From an uncultured Aquimonas sp. (GTDB taxonomy: Bacteria; Pseudomonadota; Gammaproteobacteria; Xanthomonadales; Xanthomonadaceae), in assembly GCF_937888285.1 (NCBI RefSeq), contig NZ_CALART010000091.1, positions 1 to 64,000 of the forward strand: DNA of 64,000 nucleotides. The letters are read 5' to 3'. Made by a program: the position numbers and the translations under genes. How positions within the stretch are numbered: position 1 is the stretch's first letter; every line of letters begins with the position of its first letter. Below, one piece after another: positions 61,170 through 64,000 of the stretch. The notes under the pieces are model-generated. The model was not told where the DNA came from. It saw only the letters and a program-made list of their open reading frames with translations, and ran no database searches.

Positions 61170-64000
61170 ATGGTCCTGTCCGATATCTCGATCAAGCGAC
61201 CGGTCCTTGCGACCGTCATGAACCTGCTGCTGGTGGTGCTCGGCCTGATGGCCTACACCACGCTGACCGTGCGCGAGCTGCCCGACATCGATCCGCCGAT
61301 CGTCTCGGTCGAGGTCGTCTACACCGGCGCCTCGGCGGCGGTGGTCGAAACCCGCGTCACCCAGATCCTCGAAGACGCGGTCAGCGGCATCGAGGGCATC
61401 GAGTCGGTCGATTCGCGCAGCCGCAACGGCGCCAGCAACGTCACCATCGAGTTCGGCCTGGGCCGCGACATCGAGGCCGCGACCAACGATGTGCGCGACG
61501 CCATCAGCCGGGTGATCGACCGCCTGCCCGACGAGGCCGACGCGCCGCAGGTGGCCAAGGTCGAGGCCGATGCGCAGCCGATCATCTGGCTGAACATGAA
61601 CTCGGACCGGCTCGACACCCTGGAGCTGACCGACTACGCCAACCGCTACATCACCGATCGCCTGTCCGCGCTGGACGGCGTCGCCGCCGTGCGCGTCGGT
61701 GGCCAGCAGCGCTATGCCATGCGCGTGTGGCTGGATCGCCAGGCCCTCGCCGCGCGCGGGCTCACCGTCAACGATGTCGAGAGCGCCCTGCGTCGCGAGA
61801 ACATCGAGCTGCCGGCGGGCCGCCTGCAGTCGCAGACCCGCGACTTCACCCTGCGCGTCAACCGCAGCTACCGCGAGGCCGACGACTTCGCCCGGCTGTC
61901 GCTGGCCAAGGGTGAGGACGGCTACGTGGTGCGCCTCGGCGATGTCGCCCGGGTCGAGCGCGCCTCGGCCGAGCGCCGCGCCTACTTCCGCGGCAATGGC
62001 CAGCCCAACCTGGGCCTCGGCATCGTCAAGACCTCGACCTCGAACAGCCTGGATGTGGCGACTGCGGTGCGCGCCGAGGTCGAGCGCATCCAGGGCACCC
62101 TGCCCGAAGGCATGAGCCTGATCGTCGCCTTCGACACCACGATCTTCATCGACTCCGCGCTGGACCGGGTCTACTGGACCCTCGCCGAGGCCATGGCCCT
62201 GGTGCTGATCGTGATCTATCTGTTCCTCGGCTCGGCGCGGGCCGCGCTGATCCCGGCGGTCACGGTGCCGGTCTGCCTGATCGCCGCATTCACGGCACTC
62301 AGCCTGTTCGGCTTCTCGATCAACCTGCTGACCCTGCTGGCCCTGGTGCTGTGCATTGGCCTCGTGGTCGACGACGCCATCATCGTGCTGGAGAACGTGC
62401 AGCGCCGCGCCGATCTTGGCGAGCCGCCGCTGCTCGCGGCCAAGCGCGGCACCGCCCAAGTGGCCTTTGCGGTGATCGCCACCACCGCGGTGCTGGTGGC
62501 GGTGTTCCTGCCTGTCGGCTTCATGCAGTCGAACGCGGGACGATTGTTCCGCGAACTGGCGGTGGCGCTGTCCGGCGCGGTGGCGATCTCGGCCTTTGTG
62601 GCGCTGACGCTGACGCCGATGATGTGTTCCAAGCTGGTCCGCCCGAACGAGAAGCACAATCGGGTCAACCAGGCCTTCCTCAACTTCATCGCGCGGCTGA
62701 GCGCCGGCTACGCCCGCATCATCTCCGGCATGGTCCACCTGCGCACCGGGACCCTGTGGACCGGCCTCGTGCTGACCTTCGCCCTGGTCGGCGGAGGCGC
62801 CTACCTGCTGTTCAACACCGTGCCGAGCGAACTCGCGCCCGACGAAGACCGCGGCAGCTTCTTCGTGACCATCCAGGGGCCCGAAGGCGCCGGCTACGAC
62901 TACACCGTCAGCCAGGTGCAGCAGATCGAGAACAAGCTGATGCCCTTGGTCACCGAGGGCCCGGTGCAGCGGATGAACACCCGCGTCCCCGGCGGCTTCG
63001 GCGCCAGCGAGGAGATGCACACCGGCTTCGCCATCGTGATCCTGAAAGACTGGGCCGAGCGCGAGATGAGCACCGGCGAGGTGATCGACGCCTTCCGCGC
63101 CGAGCTCGCCAGCATTCCCGGCGTGCGCGCCTTTGCCCAGGGCCGCGGCGGTGGCCTGGGCGGCGGCCGCGGCCAGCCCCTGCAGGTGGTGCTGGGCGGC
63201 CCGACCTACGGCGAGCTGGCCGAGTGGCGCGACCGCATGCTGGCGCGGATCGAGCAGAACCCCGGCATCTTCGGCGCCGACTCCGACTACCAGGAGACCC
63301 GCCCGCAGATGCGCATCGACATCGACCGCAGCCGCGCGGCAGACCTCGGCGTGTCGGTGCAGGAGATCGGTCGCACGCTTGAGACCCTGATGGGCTCGCG
63401 GCGGGTGACGACCTATGTCGAGGACGGCGAAGAGTACGACGTGGTGCTGCAGGCCGAGGAAGCCTCGCGCGCCAGCCCCACCGACCTGACCGGCGTCTAT
63501 GTGCGCTCCGAGCGCACCCGCGAGCTGATCCCGCTGGCAAATCTGGTAACGCTGTCGGAGCTGGCCGAGCCCGGCAGCTTCAACCGCTTCAACCGCCTGC
63601 GTGCGATCACCATCTCCGCCAACCTCGCCGAGGGCTACACCCTGGGCGAAGCCATCCAGTGGGTCGAGCAGACCGCCCGCGAGGAGCTGCCCGAGTACGC
63701 GCAGATCGACTACAAGGGCGGTTCGCGCGAATTCGTCAAGGCCAGCGGCAGCGCGCTCGCGACTTTCGCCATGGCCCTGCTGGTGGTCTATCTGGTGTTG
63801 GCCGCCCAGTTCGAGAGCTTCATCCACCCGCTGGTGATCATGTTCACCGTGCCGCTGGCGGTGCTCGGTGCGCTGGGCGGGCTCTGGGTCACCGGCGGAA
63901 CGCTGAACCTGTTCAGCCAGATCGGCATCGTCATGCTGGTTGGGCTCGCGGCGAAGAACGGCATCCTGATCGTCGAGTTCGCCAACCAGCTGCGCGACGA
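61170..64000 (+). CDS. RND efflux pump inner-membrane transporter (3' end outside window)
   Basis: The frame is open from ATG 61170 (GAAGGAG upstream) to the window end, 943 residues, so about 90 further residues are missing. It is an HAE1/MdtB-MexF-like proton-driven pump: first helix RPVLATVMNLLLVVLGLMAY, porter domain YPDI-type start RELPDIDPPIVSVEVVYTGA, transmembrane helix 4 with the paired proton-relay aspartates in LCIGLVVDDAIIVLENVQRR, helix FAVIATTAVLVAVFLPVGFM, second docking half LAPDEDRGSFFVTIQGPEGA and helix AMALLVVYLVLAAQFESFIH. The substrate (drug, metal or organic compound) cannot be told; two Asp in helix 4 favour organic compounds over metals. It forms an operon with the adaptor. 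Confidence 0.95.
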   Translation, partial: MVLSDISIKRPVLATVMNLLLVVLGLMAYTTLTVRELPDIDPPIVSVEVVYTGASAAVVETRVTQILEDAVSGIEGIESVDSRSRNGASNVTIEFGLGRDIEAATNDVRDAISRVIDRLPDEADAPQVAKVEADAQPIIWLNMNSDRLDTLELTDYANRYITDRLSALDGVAAVRVGGQQRYAMRVWLDRQALAARGLTVNDVESALRRENIELPAGRLQSQTRDFTLRVNRSYREADDFARLSLAKGEDGYVVRLGDVARVERASAERRAYFRGNGQPNLGLGIVKTSTSNSLDVATAVRAEVERIQGTLPEGMSLIVAFDTTIFIDSALDRVYWTLAEAMALVLIVIYLFLGSARAALIPAVTVPVCLIAAFTALSLFGFSINLLTLLALVLCIGLVVDDAIIVLENVQRRADLGEPPLLAAKRGTAQVAFAVIATTAVLVAVFLPVGFMQSNAGRLFRELAVALSGAVAISAFVALTLTPMMCSKLVRPNEKHNRVNQAFLNFIARLSAGYARIISGMVHLRTGTLWTGLVLTFALVGGGAYLLFNTVPSELAPDEDRGSFFVTIQGPEGAGYDYTVSQVQQIENKLMPLVTEGPVQRMNTRVPGGFGASEEMHTGFAIVILKDWAEREMSTGEVIDAFRAELASIPGVRAFAQGRGGGLGGGRGQPLQVVLGGPTYGELAEWRDRMLARIEQNPGIFGADSDYQETRPQMRIDIDRSRAADLGVSVQEIGRTLETLMGSRRVTTYVEDGEEYDVVLQAEEASRASPTDLTGVYVRSERTRELIPLANLVTLSELAEPGSFNRFNRLRAITISANLAEGYTLGEAIQWVEQTAREELPEYAQIDYKGGSREFVKASGSALATFAMALLVVYLVLAAQFESFIHPLVIMFTVPLAVLGALGGLWVTGGTLNLFSQIGIVMLVGLAAKNGILIVEFANQLRD

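Noticed and set aside
60966..63827. 953-codon open frame on the minus strand
   Set aside because: It is antisense to the RND adaptor and pump genes, whose proteins show clear family motifs. The minus-strand protein is low-complexity (His/Gln/Asp/Ala rich) with no domain, as expected from codon bias of GC-rich genes.

Overview
The window is about 64 kb of very GC-rich DNA (third codon positions almost all G or C). It looks like a Gammaproteobacterium of the Xanthomonadales/Lysobacterales type. The reasons are: a xylan-use locus with TAGCGCTA-core operators that match the xyl-box known from Xanthomonas; a Xanthomonas/Caulobacter-type TonB receptor followed by SapC, cupin and tryptophan-halogenase-like genes; paired ECF sigma and Ser/Thr-kinase-TPR genes; and many short intergenic repeats built from GGGATTC-type heptamers. 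The genus cannot be fixed from the sequence alone. No rRNA, tRNA, CRISPR array, insertion sequence or prophage was seen.

Layout. 2-2965: 3' part of a giant DUF11-repeat surface protein with six near-identical 372-bp repeats. 3068-5042: alkylation-repair pair (Ogt and an Ada-AlkA fusion). 5337-8338: a DUF1287 protein and a secreted beta-helix protein. 8444-11871: Ser/Thr kinase-TPR protein and its ECF sigma partner. 11969-14800: RraA-like protein, head to head with a second membrane Ser/Thr kinase. 15060-24133: mixed housekeeping and secreted genes (YciI-like, M24 peptidase, small EF-hand-like protein, GNAT, GT25, redoxin plus secreted partner, lipoprotein plus CBM6-like protein, AraC regulator).

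24140-47969 is the core: a complete xylan/xylose locus. It encodes a GH10 xylanase and a GH10-GH115 fusion (secreted), an MFS symporter, a cytoplasmic GH43, a mutarotase, xylulokinase, xylose isomerase, a LacI-family regulator (XylR-like), a secreted acetylesterase, a secreted GH43, a tryptophan-halogenase-like flavoprotein, a cupin-8 protein, SapC and a TonB-dependent receptor. Six TAGCGCTA-type operator candidates sit at four promoter regions (29.4, 33.2, 37.3 and 48.4 kb), tying these units into one regulon. The inferred flow is: secreted GH10/GH115/esterase/GH43 trim decorated xylan, the TonB receptor imports oligomers across the outer membrane, the MFS carrier takes them into the cytoplasm, GH43 and the mutarotase yield xylose, and XylA and XylB pass it to the pentose phosphate pathway.

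48631-51998: a second ECF sigma and kinase-TPR pair, here overlapping by four bases. 52382-53285: two small unknown envelope genes. 53335-59738: the sulfite-reduction operon cysJ-cysI-cysH-cysG on the minus strand. 60052-64000: an RND efflux adaptor and the start of its inner-membrane pump, cut by the window edge.

Most genes are recognisable. The unexplained items are the halogenase/cupin/SapC group inside the xylan regulon, the outputs of the two sigma-kinase modules, the C-terminal domain of the 702-residue kinase, and several secreted proteins without a known family.
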